From assembly GCF_016862115.1 (NCBI RefSeq), contig NZ_BOMI01000109.1, positions 1-61,493 on the forward strand: 61,493 nucleotides of DNA, given 5' to 3'. Under the pieces are notes generated by a model. It was not told where the DNA came from. It was given only the letters and a program-made list of their open reading frames with translations, and made no database searches. Position 1 is the stretch's first letter; each line of letters starts with the position of its first letter. Of this stretch, positions 1 to 8,250 are shown one piece after another. The stretch comes from Paractinoplanes deccanensis. Its GTDB lineage: Bacteria > Actinomycetota > Actinomycetes > Mycobacteriales > Micromonosporaceae. A program made the position numbers and the translations under genes.

Positions 1-205
1 CGCGGGCCGCCTGGTCGCGCCGGTCGGCGGCCCGGTCCCGGTTGTCGGCTTTGTGGTCGCGCAGGTCGGCGATCGACGCGCGTTGCTCCGCGTCGATGTC
101 GCGCTGGTCCGCGTGGTGCTGGCGGACGTCGGCCGCGGTGTCCCTTTCGGCCGCGAGCCTTTCCCGCTCCTCGAGTGCGGCGAGACGGTGGTCGTAATCC
201 GACAC
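1..205 (-). CDS. RD-repeat (ADxRDxAA) charged protein, N-terminal part, cut by window edge
   Basis: Reading leftward from a GTG at 205, about 68 residues are present before the window ends. They are almost entirely charged helix of the ADxRD/AERD type (motifs such as RLAAERDTAADVRQ and NRDRAADRRDQAA). In actinobacteria such RD-repeat stretches commonly form long helices or coiled coils and often precede sensory or output domains (ANTAR, GAF, GGDEF) or stand alone. The repeat is seen directly; the missing C-terminal part hides the output domain, so no function is assigned. The start is chosen because GTG-TCG-GAT opens the repeat-bearing frame and nothing upstream in frame looks coding. Confidence 0.7.
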   Translation of the reverse strand, partial: MSDYDHRLAALEERERLAAERDTAADVRQHHADQRDIDAEQRASIADLRDHKADNRDRAADRRDQAAR

Positions 206-720
206 GCGGTCAGTCTAGCCGCGCTCTTGTCGCGGTGGAACCGTAAAGAGCGCTCGGCCGATGTGGCGCCGACTGCGGGGATGCGGTGTGGCCGGGCCGG
301 TGAAGTCCCGGTGGGTCCGCTTGCGATGGTGGTCTTCGGTGGTCCGGTGGATACTCAGCGCGTGGGCCGGGACGATGTCCAGCCGGCGCAGGACCGTTCC
401 AAGGTCATGTTCGAGCGTCTGGCGCGGGTTGCTGATCGGATCGCCGAGACGGCGAAGGATGGCGCGCGCATCAATGACCAGATGGTCGGCCGGGCGCCTG
501 GTGCGGTGCATCGCGCTGCCTGCTGGCGGCGTCTGGCGGTGGCGGAAGAGGCCGCCAGCCGTGGCATATCGCAATCTTGAAGTGCCGTCGGCCGCGGTGC
601 GGCGGGTCATCGTCGAGTGCCGGCAGCAGGTGCGCCGTCTGGACAGCGTCTCGCCCGGCCGGTCGCAGGCTGCAGCGGATCAGCCCGGATCCGTTTCGCG
701 GTGACGGCACCGTCACACCG
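206..720. other. 515-bp stretch without a convincing gene
   Basis: Open frames exist on both strands. The best is minus-strand 215-610, about 131 codons with a central stretch reading like DHLVIDARAILRRLGDP. None has a recognisable family, a good ribosome-binding site or convincing codon bias, and the minus frame is very rich in Arg and His, as off-frame translations usually are. It could be an unrecognised small protein or a decayed gene. It separates the RD-repeat gene from the TetR gene that ends at 721. Confidence 0.4.
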
Positions 721-1428
721 TCACCCCAACGAGTGCCGGTGGGTCCGGCGACGCCCGTCAGAACCAGTCACGAGGCCGGCGAGGATGATGTCGAGGCCGG
801 CGAGCAGTTCGTGGCGATCGTCGTGGGCGCGCAGCCGGCCCGCCAGGCGCCGGACGAAGGGGTGCTCGGCCGGGTCGACGTCTTCCCAGTGCCGGGCGAC
901 CGCGTCGAGGACCTCGTCGCGGCTGCGGTCGCCGGCGACGGCGTGTGCGTTCCTCGCGTTCTGGCTTGCCACGCCCACGATGTAGCTCACCAGCGTCGAG
1001 ACTGCCGTGAACAGCGTGTCGTCGGGGACTCCGAGCTCGTCGAGGGGGCGCGCGAGCTGCTCCCAGAGCTGCACCATGGCCGGCTGCCACGGCACGGCGA
1101 ACAGCTGAGCGGCAATCCAGGGATGGGCGTCGAGGGCGTCGAAGACGCCGAGGGCGACGGCCTGCACGGCCCGTTGCGCAGACGTACCCGGAACGGGTTT
1201 CTCGAGCGCCGGTGTGAGGGCGCCGACGGTGGCCGCGACCAGGAGCTCCGCCTTGTTCGCCACGTGCCATTGGATGGCGCCGTGGCCGGTCTCCAATTCC
1301 AGGGCCAGCGCCCGGAAGGTGAGCCCGCTCTCGCCGTGCGCGTCGAGGAGTCTGATCGCCGCGTCGACGATCAGCTCTCTGGTGAGCCCGGCCGGGCGCG
1401 GGCTGGGGGACCGACTCGTTTTCGTCAC
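721..1428 (-). CDS. TetR family transcriptional regulator
   Basis: A 235-residue repressor-type protein. The N-terminal helix-turn-helix is clear (residues ~17-60: LTRELIVDAAIRLLDAHG, then LTFRALALELETGHGAIQWH), followed by an all-helical ligand/dimerisation domain of TetR_C type. The GTG at 1428 follows a GGGGGT ribosome-binding site. The gene is divergent from the monooxygenase-hydrolase fusion at 1513, and the 84-bp gap contains two copies of a 15-bp palindrome (1448-1462 and 1468-1482), which are the obvious binding sites. By inference it represses itself and the fusion gene until it binds a small aromatic or polyketide-like ligand. The regulator family is certain; the effector is unknown. 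Confidence 0.93.
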   Translation of the reverse strand: MTKTSRSPSPRPAGLTRELIVDAAIRLLDAHGESGLTFRALALELETGHGAIQWHVANKAELLVAATVGALTPALEKPVPGTSAQRAVQAVALGVFDALDAHPWIAAQLFAVPWQPAMVQLWEQLARPLDELGVPDDTLFTAVSTLVSYIVGVASQNARNAHAVAGDRSRDEVLDAVARHWEDVDPAEHPFVRRLAGRLRAHDDRHELLAGLDIILAGLVTGSDGRRRTHRHSLG

Positions 1429-1446
1429 ACCCCCATCGTGACATGA

Positions 1447-1483
1447 CTGGTACGACGTACCATAGCGTGGTACGTCGTACCAG
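1447..1483. promoter_or_regulatory. Twin TetR-type operator in divergent promoter region
   Basis: Two 15-bp palindromes, TGGTACGACGTACCA (1448-1462) and TGGTACGTCGTACCA (1468-1482), differ only at the central base. Their centres lie 20 bp apart (two helical turns), so two dimers could bind on one DNA face. The whole 37-bp block is itself nearly palindromic. It sits between the TetR start (1428) and the fusion start (1513), where both promoters must lie. Binding by the neighbouring TetR is inferred from position and symmetry. Confidence 0.85.
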
Positions 1484-1512
1484 ACGTGCTTGTCCGCCGG
1501 GAGGGAAACACC

Positions 1513-3762
1513 GTGACGACACCAGTGACGATCATCGGAGCCGGCCTGGGCGGCCTGACCCTGGCCCGGGTCCTGCACCTGCACGGCATCCCGGCAACCG
1601 TCTACGAGCGGGACCCCTCGGCCGAGGCGCGCACCCAGGGCGGCCAGCTCGACATCCACGAGCACACCGGCCAGGCGGCCCTCGAAGCCGCCGGGCTGAC
1701 GGAGCGGTTCCGGGCGCTCATCCACCAGGGAGCCGAGGCGACCCGGGTCCTGAGCCCGCAGGGTGCCGTGCTGTTCGAGGAGCCCGACGACGGATCCGGC
1801 GGCCGCCCCGAGGTGCTGCGCGGCGATCTGCGCCGGCTCCTTCTGGACTCCCTGCCGCCCGGCACGGTGCAGTGGGGCCGCAAGCTTACCGGCGTCACCG
1901 GCCTCGGCGCGGGCCGTCATGAGGTGAGCTTCGCGGACGGCTCGACGGTCACCACCGAGCTTCTCGTCGGCGCGGACGGAGCCTGGTCGAAGGTGCGCCC
2001 GCTGCTGTCCGATGCCACGCCGGGGTACGCCGGGGCGACCTTCGTCGAGACCTACCTGTACGACGTCGACGAGCGCCACCCGCGGACCGCGGCCGCGGTC
2101 GGCGCCGGGGTGATGTACGCGCTCAGCCCGGGCAAGGGCATCACCGCGCATCGGGAAGCCGGCGGGGTGATCCACACCTATGTCGAGCTCGCCCGGTCCG
2201 AGCAGTGGCTCGCCGGCATCGACTTCACCGACGCCGCGGCCGCCTCCGCGCGGATCGCCGCGGAGTTCGAAGGCTGGGCACCCGAACTGCTCGCGCTCAT
2301 CACCGACGGCCAGCGGCCGCCGGTCGCACGGATGATCTACGCGCTGCCCGGCGACCACCGCTGGCGGCGCACGCCCGGTGTCACGCTCCTCGGCGACGCC
2401 GCGCACCTGATGCCGCCGTCCGGCGAAGGCGCGAACCTGGCCATGCTCGACGGCGCCGAGCTCGCCCAGGCGCTGGCCGCGAACCCGAACGATGTGCCGG
2501 CTGCGCTCGCCCGCTTCGAAACGGCGATGTTCGCCCGCAGCAGCGCCGAAGCCGGCACCGCGCACGTCATCCAGGACCTGTGCCTCGGCGAGCGCGCCCC
2601 GTACGCGTTCCTCGGGTTCATCGGCGGCCACGGCCTGGACTGGGTGCCGGCGTGGGGCCAGGCCGTCGCGGACTACCGGGCCGAGGACGACGAGCCGGAC
2701 TTCGACGACGTCACCCTGCGGATGACCGTGCCCGCCGGCATCGGCGGCAGCCACGTCCGGGTAGAGCTCAGCAACCGCTTCGCCGACGCTCCCGTGCGCA
2801 TCGGGCACGCCGCGATCGGCGTCGGCGACCGCTTCGTCGAGGCGACCTTCCACGGCCGGCCCTCGGTGCAGATCCCCGCCGGCGTCTCGCGGTGGACCGA
2901 CCCGATCGCGTTGCCCGTGGCCAAGGGCGATGACGTCCTCATCGACCTCTACCTGCCCGAGCCCACCCCGTACGCGACGGCCGCCGGGTTCCGCTTCGAC
3001 CGTTCGGGGCCCGGAGATTTCACCGGTGCCCCTCGACTCCCGCGTGCGTCCGTCGCGCCCGACCCGGCCGGATGGTCCCTGCCCGCCGGGGGCCCGTTCC
3101 TGCGCACCGTCGAGGTCGCCGGCACCGAGCCGCAAGCCGTCATCGTGGCCTTCGGCAGCTCCAGCACCGCCATGGGCTGGCCGCAGTACGCCGCCGGCCT
3201 CCTGCCCGCCGAGGCCCGCATCGCCGTCGTCAACCGCGGCATCCCCGGCAACCGCCTCCTGCGCGACGCACCCGAGCAGGCACCCGCGTGGGGACAGAGT
3301 GGACTGCGCCGCTTCGACGACGACGTGCTCGGCACCGCGGGCGCCACCCACCTGGTCATCGCCTACAACAGCAACGACTGGGGCCTGCCCGGCCGCACCA
3401 CTCCGATCGACGAGATGCCCACCATCGACCAGCTCATCGCCGGCTACCAGCACCTGATCGACCGGGCCGAGGCGGCCGGGATCGCGGTGATCCTCGCGAC
3501 CATCACCCCGCTCGGCCCGGAACTGCGCACCGACCCGCACCGCGAGCAACTGCGGCAGCAGCTGAACCACTGGATCCGCACCGGCGGCCACGAGTGCGTC
3601 GACTTCGACGCGGCGCTGCGCTCACCGGCCGATCCCACCCGGCTAGAGGCGGACTACGCGGCGCCCGACGGCACCCACCCCAACATCAACGGATCCCGGC
3701 GCCTCGCCCAGACGATGATCGACGCGCTCGCTCGCGCCGGCACGGCCGGCGCACCTCGGTAG
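1513..3762 (+). CDS. Fusion protein: TetX-like FAD monooxygenase + SGNH/GDSL hydrolase
   Basis: One uninterrupted 749-codon frame encodes two enzymes. Residues ~1-375 are a class A flavin monooxygenase: FAD-binding VTIIGAGLGGLTLA at the N-terminus, an LLVGADGAWSKVR 'DG' motif, and GDAAHLMPPSGEGANLAM. This is TetX/aromatic-hydroxylase length and order. From ~385 a beta domain like that of secreted XynE-type SGNH hydrolases begins (DWVPAWGQ, VRVELSNRF), then the SGNH core: FGSSST with candidate nucleophile Ser550, NRGIPGNRLL, NSND (Asn621) and DGTHPN (Asp719/His722). No signal peptide or transmembrane segment is visible, so the hydrolase half is probably cytoplasmic here, unlike its relatives. 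Start GTG 1513 lies ~7 nt after GGGAGG. By inference the product oxidises a substrate (possibly Baeyer-Villiger) and hydrolyses the ester formed. Confidence 0.85.
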   Translation: MTTPVTIIGAGLGGLTLARVLHLHGIPATVYERDPSAEARTQGGQLDIHEHTGQAALEAAGLTERFRALIHQGAEATRVLSPQGAVLFEEPDDGSGGRPEVLRGDLRRLLLDSLPPGTVQWGRKLTGVTGLGAGRHEVSFADGSTVTTELLVGADGAWSKVRPLLSDATPGYAGATFVETYLYDVDERHPRTAAAVGAGVMYALSPGKGITAHREAGGVIHTYVELARSEQWLAGIDFTDAAAASARIAAEFEGWAPELLALITDGQRPPVARMIYALPGDHRWRRTPGVTLLGDAAHLMPPSGEGANLAMLDGAELAQALAANPNDVPAALARFETAMFARSSAEAGTAHVIQDLCLGERAPYAFLGFIGGHGLDWVPAWGQAVADYRAEDDEPDFDDVTLRMTVPAGIGGSHVRVELSNRFADAPVRIGHAAIGVGDRFVEATFHGRPSVQIPAGVSRWTDPIALPVAKGDDVLIDLYLPEPTPYATAAGFRFDRSGPGDFTGAPRLPRASVAPDPAGWSLPAGGPFLRTVEVAGTEPQAVIVAFGSSSTAMGWPQYAAGLLPAEARIAVVNRGIPGNRLLRDAPEQAPAWGQSGLRRFDDDVLGTAGATHLVIAYNSNDWGLPGRTTPIDEMPTIDQLIAGYQHLIDRAEAAGIAVILATITPLGPELRTDPHREQLRQQLNHWIRTGGHECVDFDAALRSPADPTRLEADYAAPDGTHPNINGSRRLAQTMIDALARAGTAGAPR

Positions 3763-3816
3763 ATGCCGCCTGTCCCCGTTGGCCTGCCATGGCCCATCGG
3801 CTAGTCTCCTGCGCGT

Positions 3817-3854
3817 GCGGGCAAACGGCCCGGTATCTCGAAGGGCTTGCCCGC
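3817..3854 (+). promoter_or_regulatory. Inverted repeat ending at the MFS start codon
   Basis: GCGGGCAA (3817-3824) pairs with TTGCCCGC (3847-3854), which touches the ATG at 3855. The purine-rich GAAGGG ribosome-binding site (3840-3845) lies in the loop beside the stem. As RNA this could modulate start-site access, or as DNA it could be an operator for the GntR regulator encoded downstream. The repeat is seen; the role is inference. Confidence 0.4.
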
Positions 3855-5246
3855 ATGACGGCAGACAAGTTTTCGCAGGTGGATCGGGGTGCCGCGACCG
3901 CCGGCCCGCGGGAGCGGCGCGGCTGGTACATGTACGACTGGGCCAACTCGGCCTTCCAGACCACCGTCATCACCGTGTTCCTCGGGCCGTTCCTCACCAC
4001 GGTCACCGAGATCGCGGCCGGTTGCCCGCTGGGCACGGACGACTGCACCGGCCGGGTGCATCCGCTCGGGATCACGGTCGCGGCCGGGTCCTTCTACCCG
4101 TACGTGGTGTCGCTGTCGGTGCTGCTCACCGTCTTCGTGCTGCCGGTGATGGGTGCCGTCGCCGACCGGGCGCCGCGCAAGAAGCCGCTGCTGGCCGCGG
4201 CCGCGTTCACCGGGGCGGCGGCGACGATCGCGATGGCGTTCGTGACCGGGGACCGCTACCTGCTCGGCGGGGTGCTGTTCCTCATCGCGAACATCTCGTT
4301 CGGGGCGGCGATCGTCGTCTACAACTCGTTCCTGCCGCAGCTGGCCGGCCCCGACGACCGGGACCGGCTGTCCAGCCGGGGCTGGGCGATCGGCTACCTC
4401 GGCGGCGGGCTGCTGCTGGCGTTCAACCTGGTCGCGGTCACCGTGCTGTCGATCGACGGCAACGATCAGCGGACCCTGGACATCGCCCGCTGGTGCATCG
4501 TGTCGGCCGGGATCTGGTGGGCCGCCTTCACCGTCGTACCGCTGCTGTGGCTCAAGGAACACCCCGGCGCGGCGGCGACGGCGGCGCACGGCGGCAACGT
4601 GCTCACCGACGGGTTCAAGCAGCTCGGCCGCACGATCCGCGGCATCCGCGCGTACCCGCTGACGTTGTTCTTCCTGCTCGCCTACCTGATCTACAACGAC
4701 GGCATCCAGACCGTGATCACCCTGGCCAGCCAGTACGGCACCGAGGAGCTCGACCTCGAACAGTCCACGCTGATCATCACGATCCTGATCGTGCAGTTCT
4801 TGGCGTTCGGCGGCGCGCTGCTGCTGGGCGCGATGGCCGCCCGCGTCGGCGCCAAGCGCACCGTGCTGTTCAGCCTCGCCCTGTGGCTCGCCGTGATCAT
4901 CGCCGCGTACTGGCTGCCGGCCGGCGAGCCGCTGCCGTTCATGCTGCTCGGCGCCGCGATCGGCCTGGTCCTCGGCGGCAGCCAGGCCCTGTCGCGCAGC
5001 CTGTTCTCCCAGCTGATCCCGGCCGGCAAGGAGGGCGAGTACTACGGCTTCTACGAGATCAGCGACAAGGGCACCAGCTGGCTCGGCCCGCTCGCCTTCG
5101 GCCTGATCTTCCAGCTGACCAACAGCTACCGCGTCGGCATCGTGTCGCTGGTCGTGTTCTTCCTGGTCGGTGGCATCCTGCTCGCGTTCGTGCCGATGCG
5201 CCGCGCCATCACCGAAGCCGGCAACACACCCCCGAGACTGATCTGA
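3855..5246 (+). CDS. MFS transporter, UMF1/Atg22-like
   Basis: A 463-residue integral membrane protein with about 12 hydrophobic segments. The N-terminal signature WYMYDWANSAFQTTVITVF is the hallmark of the UMF1/Atg22 branch (MFS_1 fold), whose yeast members are vacuolar amino-acid effluxers; bacterial members are of unknown substrate. Other family-like segments are DRAPRKKP after the second helix and SFGAAIVVYNSFLPQLA. ATG 3855 follows GAAGGG. The stop overlaps the start of the GntR gene by one base (TGATG), so the two are co-transcribed and translationally coupled. Exporter of small metabolites is the likely role; the substrate cannot be read from sequence. Confidence 0.88.
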   Translation: MTADKFSQVDRGAATAGPRERRGWYMYDWANSAFQTTVITVFLGPFLTTVTEIAAGCPLGTDDCTGRVHPLGITVAAGSFYPYVVSLSVLLTVFVLPVMGAVADRAPRKKPLLAAAAFTGAAATIAMAFVTGDRYLLGGVLFLIANISFGAAIVVYNSFLPQLAGPDDRDRLSSRGWAIGYLGGGLLLAFNLVAVTVLSIDGNDQRTLDIARWCIVSAGIWWAAFTVVPLLWLKEHPGAAATAAHGGNVLTDGFKQLGRTIRGIRAYPLTLFFLLAYLIYNDGIQTVITLASQYGTEELDLEQSTLIITILIVQFLAFGGALLLGAMAARVGAKRTVLFSLALWLAVIIAAYWLPAGEPLPFMLLGAAIGLVLGGSQALSRSLFSQLIPAGKEGEYYGFYEISDKGTSWLGPLAFGLIFQLTNSYRVGIVSLVVFFLVGGILLAFVPMRRAITEAGNTPPRLI

Positions 5247-5602
5247 TGGACATCACGATCGACGCGTCGTCGCCGACCCCGCCGTACGAGCAGGTCCGCC
5301 TGCGCATCGCCGAGCTCGCCGCCGACGGCACCCTGGCCGCCGGCGAGAAGCTCCCGCCGGTACGAGCCCTCGCCGCCACCCTGGGCCTGGCCGCCAACAC
5401 CGTCGCCCGTGCCTACCGCGAGCTCGAGCTGGCCGGTCTCGTCGAGACCCGCGGCCGGCTCGGCACCGTGATCACCGCCCGCGCTTCCGGCACCAACGTG
5501 CAAGCCCAAAAGGCAGCTGCCGCGTACGCCGAGCGCACGCGCGCGCTGGGCGTGGCCCCGGAGACCGCCCTCAAGCTGGTGCGCGCGGCCCTCGGCCTCT
5601 GA
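5246..5602 (+). CDS. GntR family regulator, short YtrA-like type
   Basis: A 118-residue protein with a complete GntR winged helix: PPYEQVRLRIAELAADGTL, KLPPVRALAATLGLAANTV (recognition helix) and ARAYRELELAGLVETRGRLG. Only a short helical tail follows (~45 residues, ending ETALKLVRAALGL), typical of YtrA-like GntR proteins, which usually control linked transporters without a large ligand domain. Its ATG overlaps the MFS stop by one base, so it probably regulates that transporter operon, including itself. It converges on the Nudix gene that ends 4 bp further on. Confidence 0.9.
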   Translation: MDITIDASSPTPPYEQVRLRIAELAADGTLAAGEKLPPVRALAATLGLAANTVARAYRELELAGLVETRGRLGTVITARASGTNVQAQKAAAAYAERTRALGVAPETALKLVRAALGL

Positions 5603-5606
5603 CCCG

Positions 5607-6116
5607 TCATTCCGTGCGCAGGCGGGCGCTCAGCTGCTCCGCGGAGCCGGCCGGCACGAACCAGGGTGCCGCGTCCGGCTGCGCTGTCGTCTCGATGCGC
5701 AGCTTCGCCAGGGCGTTGACCGCGGGCAGCTCGTCCGGCGCGAACCAGCCCACCTCCAGCGACTCGTCGCCGTCCGGCCGGGCCTCGCCGCCCACCGCCC
5801 GGCACCGGAACCACACGGTCAGATACGACACGCGGTCCCCGTTCGGGTAGGTCGCCTCGTGCACCGCCACCCCCGCCAGCCGCTCGACCTGCGCCCGGAC
5901 CCCGGTCTCCTCGAAGATCTCCCGCACGATCGCGTCCGCCGGCTGCTCGCCCGGCTCGATCATCCCGGCCGGCAGCGCCCACTGCCCGTTGTCCGAGCGC
6001 CGCAGCAGCAGGATCCGCCCCTGCTCGTCGCGGACGACCGAGCTGGCCCCCGGCAGCAGCAACAGGTCATGGCCCACATGCGCGCGCATCTTCGACACAT
6101 ACTCAGGAACAGGCAT
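5607..6116 (-). CDS. Nudix hydrolase
   Basis: A ~169-residue single-domain Nudix protein. The complete Nudix box is visible (GMIEPGEQPADAIVREIFEETGV, matching Gx5Ex7REUxEExGU), giving the Mg2+-binding glutamates; it hydrolyses a nucleoside-diphosphate-linked substrate. Flanking strands (SSVVRDEQGRILLLRRSDN; YLTVWFRCRA) fit the fold. ATG 6116 is used; a GTG three codons upstream (6125) is an equally possible start, and neither has a clear ribosome-binding site. The gene is convergent with the GntR gene and followed upstream by the GNAT gene 35 bp away. The exact substrate is not predictable. Confidence 0.9.
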   Translation of the reverse strand: MPVPEYVSKMRAHVGHDLLLLPGASSVVRDEQGRILLLRRSDNGQWALPAGMIEPGEQPADAIVREIFEETGVRAQVERLAGVAVHEATYPNGDRVSYLTVWFRCRAVGGEARPDGDESLEVGWFAPDELPAVNALAKLRIETTAQPDAAPWFVPAGSAEQLSARLRTE

Positions 6117-6150
6117 ACCGGGCACGCTAGATGATCACGGCAACCTCCGG

Positions 6151-7002
6151 CTACGCCGGTGGCACCCACTGGTAGTGCCTGGACGTGGTGATCTCCTGGA
6201 AGCCGTACCGGCGCAGAATGGGCGCGCTCGCCGGCGACGCGTCGACGTGCAACAGCCGAAAGCCACGTTCGACGGCCTCGCGCGCGCGGGCGGCCACCAG
6301 GGCGCTGTAGAGGCCACGCCCCCGCCATTGCGGCACCGTCGTGCCGCCGAGCAGCGCGACGAACTCCGTCCCCCGTTGGTACACCGACCACGCGCTGCTG
6401 ACCACCTGCCCGCCGGCCTCGGCGACCAGCACGGTGATCTGCCCGGGATCGGCCGTCACCCGGCCTGTCAGGTCGTCCGCCACCCAGGAGCAGTCGAACC
6501 CCCACACCCGCGTCTGCTGCTCGGCGATGCGCCGCATGTCCTGCGCCCCGACTGCCCGCCGCAGCACGACACCGTCAGGCTCCCTGCCCACCTCGCCGGC
6601 CCGACCGTTCACCTGAGCGGCCCCACCGGCTTTACCGGCCGCCCGCGCGGCTTTACCGGCCACTTCGGCCGCGGGGCCGATCAGCACCGCGGCCGGCTCC
6701 CCCGCCACAAAGCCGGCCGCGACCAGCCGCTCCGGCAGCTCCGCGGGCAGATCGTGAGCCCGGACCTTCCACTCCACGCCCTGACCGCGGGCCGCGAAGA
6801 AGTCCCGCTGACGCGCGATCAGACCGTCCAGCTGCGCTCCGGCAACCCCGAGGTCGCGCGGCGCCCGGACCCGCCCCAGGTGCGTGCCCACCACCCGCAC
6901 GACGGGCCCGTCACGCTCGTAGAAAACCCCCTCCGGCAGGGCGTCAGCCGGTATCCGCATCCGAGCGTCATAAGCGGCCAGCAGCTCAGCGACATCGACC
7001 AT
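6151..7002 (-). CDS. GNAT family N-acetyltransferase
   Basis: A 283-residue protein with the GNAT acetyl-CoA site in the C-terminal half: PQWRGRGLYSALVAARA (Q/RxxGxG/A motif A at ~228), then LLHVDASPASAPILRRYGF (motif B). The N-terminal half is a degenerate GNAT-like lobe (ERLVAAGFVAGEPAAVLIG). The two are joined by a low-complexity Ala/Gly/Lys linker around residues 110-135 (PAAEVAGKAARAAGKAGGAA). The two-lobed length matches tandem-GNAT proteins. The substrate is unknown: such enzymes acetylate small amines, antibiotics or protein N-termini. Stands alone between the Nudix and DHFR-fold genes, with 31 bp to the latter. Confidence 0.85.
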   Translation of the reverse strand: MVDVAELLAAYDARMRIPADALPEGVFYERDGPVVRVVGTHLGRVRAPRDLGVAGAQLDGLIARQRDFFAARGQGVEWKVRAHDLPAELPERLVAAGFVAGEPAAVLIGPAAEVAGKAARAAGKAGGAAQVNGRAGEVGREPDGVVLRRAVGAQDMRRIAEQQTRVWGFDCSWVADDLTGRVTADPGQITVLVAEAGGQVVSSAWSVYQRGTEFVALLGGTTVPQWRGRGLYSALVAARAREAVERGFRLLHVDASPASAPILRRYGFQEITTSRHYQWVPPA

Positions 7003-7033
7003 GGCTCACACGATCGCAGATCCACACCACCGG

Positions 7034-7603
7034 TCAGGCCGGCACTCGCGCGGGCCGGTACCGCAGGGCGATCGCCCCCGACCGGAAGTCCTGCCGCTCC
7101 ACGAGCTCGAGCTCGACGCGTTCGCGCAGACCGGCGAGCAACGTCGGCCCGTGCCCGGCAAGGACCGGCTGCACCACAAACGCGTACTCGTCGATCAGTC
7201 CCAGGTCGGCCAAGGCCAGGGGCAGCGTCACGCCACCCACGAACAGGGTCTCGCCCGGCTCCTGCTTGAGTCGCCGAACCGCCTGCCCCAGGTCGCCCCG
7301 CACCAGCTCGGCATTCCAGTCGGCCGTGCTCAGCGTGCTCGACACGACGTACTTCTTCGCCCCGTCGATGGCCTCGGCGAACGGCATCTGCCACTCACCC
7401 ATCCAGTCCGGCCACACACCGCTGGCCGGCCGCCGCCACGCCGACTCCATCATCTCGTAGGTCACCCGCCCGAACAGCAGCGCATCGGCCCCTGCCATCT
7501 CCGCCGTCCAGTAGCGCATCGACTCCTCGTCGGGCGCGAGCCCAGCCTCGTGATGGCAGCACCCGTCAAGCGTCACGTTGATCGAGTATCGAAGCGTGCG
7601 CAC
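7034..7603 (-). CDS. Dihydrofolate reductase family protein (RibD C-terminal-like)
   Basis: A 189-residue protein of the DHFR/RibD_C fold family: N-terminal RTLRYSINVTLDGC, central DALLFGRVTYEMMES, NADPH-binding-like ETLFVGGVTLPLALADLGLIDEY, and C-terminal VLAGHGPTLLAG. These standalone actinobacterial proteins are related to YyaP/YwjB and the RibD reductase domain; they are not true folate reductases and their substrates are mostly unknown. GTG 7603 follows a strong purine-rich site (GAGGAGAGGA). A second, divergent member of the same family is at 26968-27600. Confidence 0.87.
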   Translation of the reverse strand: MRTLRYSINVTLDGCCHHEAGLAPDEESMRYWTAEMAGADALLFGRVTYEMMESAWRRPASGVWPDWMGEWQMPFAEAIDGAKKYVVSSTLSTADWNAELVRGDLGQAVRRLKQEPGETLFVGGVTLPLALADLGLIDEYAFVVQPVLAGHGPTLLAGLRERVELELVERQDFRSGAIALRYRPARVPA

Positions 7604-7734
7604 TCTCGTCCTCTCCTCGACAACCGCCGTCCGCGTTCCCGGCTCCGCCTGGATCCCCCGTTGCAGAGTCATCGCTCGATCTCCCGGTTGATAGTCTGCG
7701 GCCGTGCCGATCATCAGCCTCGCTGCCGCGTCCG

Positions 7735-8250
7735 ATGCGCGATGACGCCGGGAGGGTGCGCCGCGCGGTCCGCGCGGTGATCCTTGACGAGGACGACCGT
7801 ATCCTGCTCTGCCGGTTCGACTTCCCGCACCCGGCCGTACCCGAGCAAGCGAAGGCCGTCTGGGCGGCACCGGGCGGCGGCATCGAGCCCGGCGAGGACC
7901 CGCTGACGGCTCTGCGCCGTGAACTGCGCGAGGAGACCGGTCTGGCGATCACCGCCGACCCGCCGCACATCTGGCACCAGGAGATCGCGGCCGCCGACCA
8001 TCCGCGGGCCCGCGGCGGCATCGTCAACGACTATTTCCTCATCCGCGCGAGCCACTTCCCGCCCCGCGGCGACCTGACCGACGACCAGCTCGCCACAGAG
8101 GAGAACCTGGGCGCGTTCCGCTGGTGGCGGCTCCGGGAGATCGCCGGCCACACGGGACCCGAGCTGTTCTCACCCCGCGACCTCACCACATCCTTGACAT
8201 CGCTGCTCACGGCGGGTCCCCCGGCCCGGCCGCTGCAACTCGGCCTCTAG
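7735..8250 (+). CDS. Nudix hydrolase
   Basis: A 171-residue Nudix protein with an intact box (GGGIEPGEDPLTALRRELREETGL) and an N-terminal strand VRRAVRAVILDEDDRILLCR. Family members of this size hydrolyse nucleotide diphosphates, sugars or damaged nucleotides; the substrate is not evident. ATG 7735 lacks a clear ribosome-binding site, so the message may be leaderless. The gene is divergent from the DHFR-fold gene with about 130 bp between them, and is followed by a 575-bp non-coding stretch. It is only distantly similar to the Nudix gene at 5607. Confidence 0.88.
   Translation: MRDDAGRVRRAVRAVILDEDDRILLCRFDFPHPAVPEQAKAVWAAPGGGIEPGEDPLTALRRELREETGLAITADPPHIWHQEIAAADHPRARGGIVNDYFLIRASHFPPRGDLTDDQLATEENLGAFRWWRLREIAGHTGPELFSPRDLTTSLTSLLTAGPPARPLQLGL

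Noticed and set aside
721..3591. Very long minus-strand open frame running from the TetR gene through the monooxygenase fusion
   Set aside because: Only its last ~235 residues are a real TetR protein. The rest is the antisense of the fusion gene, rich in Gly/Arg/Asp/Val, with no family. High GC content keeps antisense frames open.
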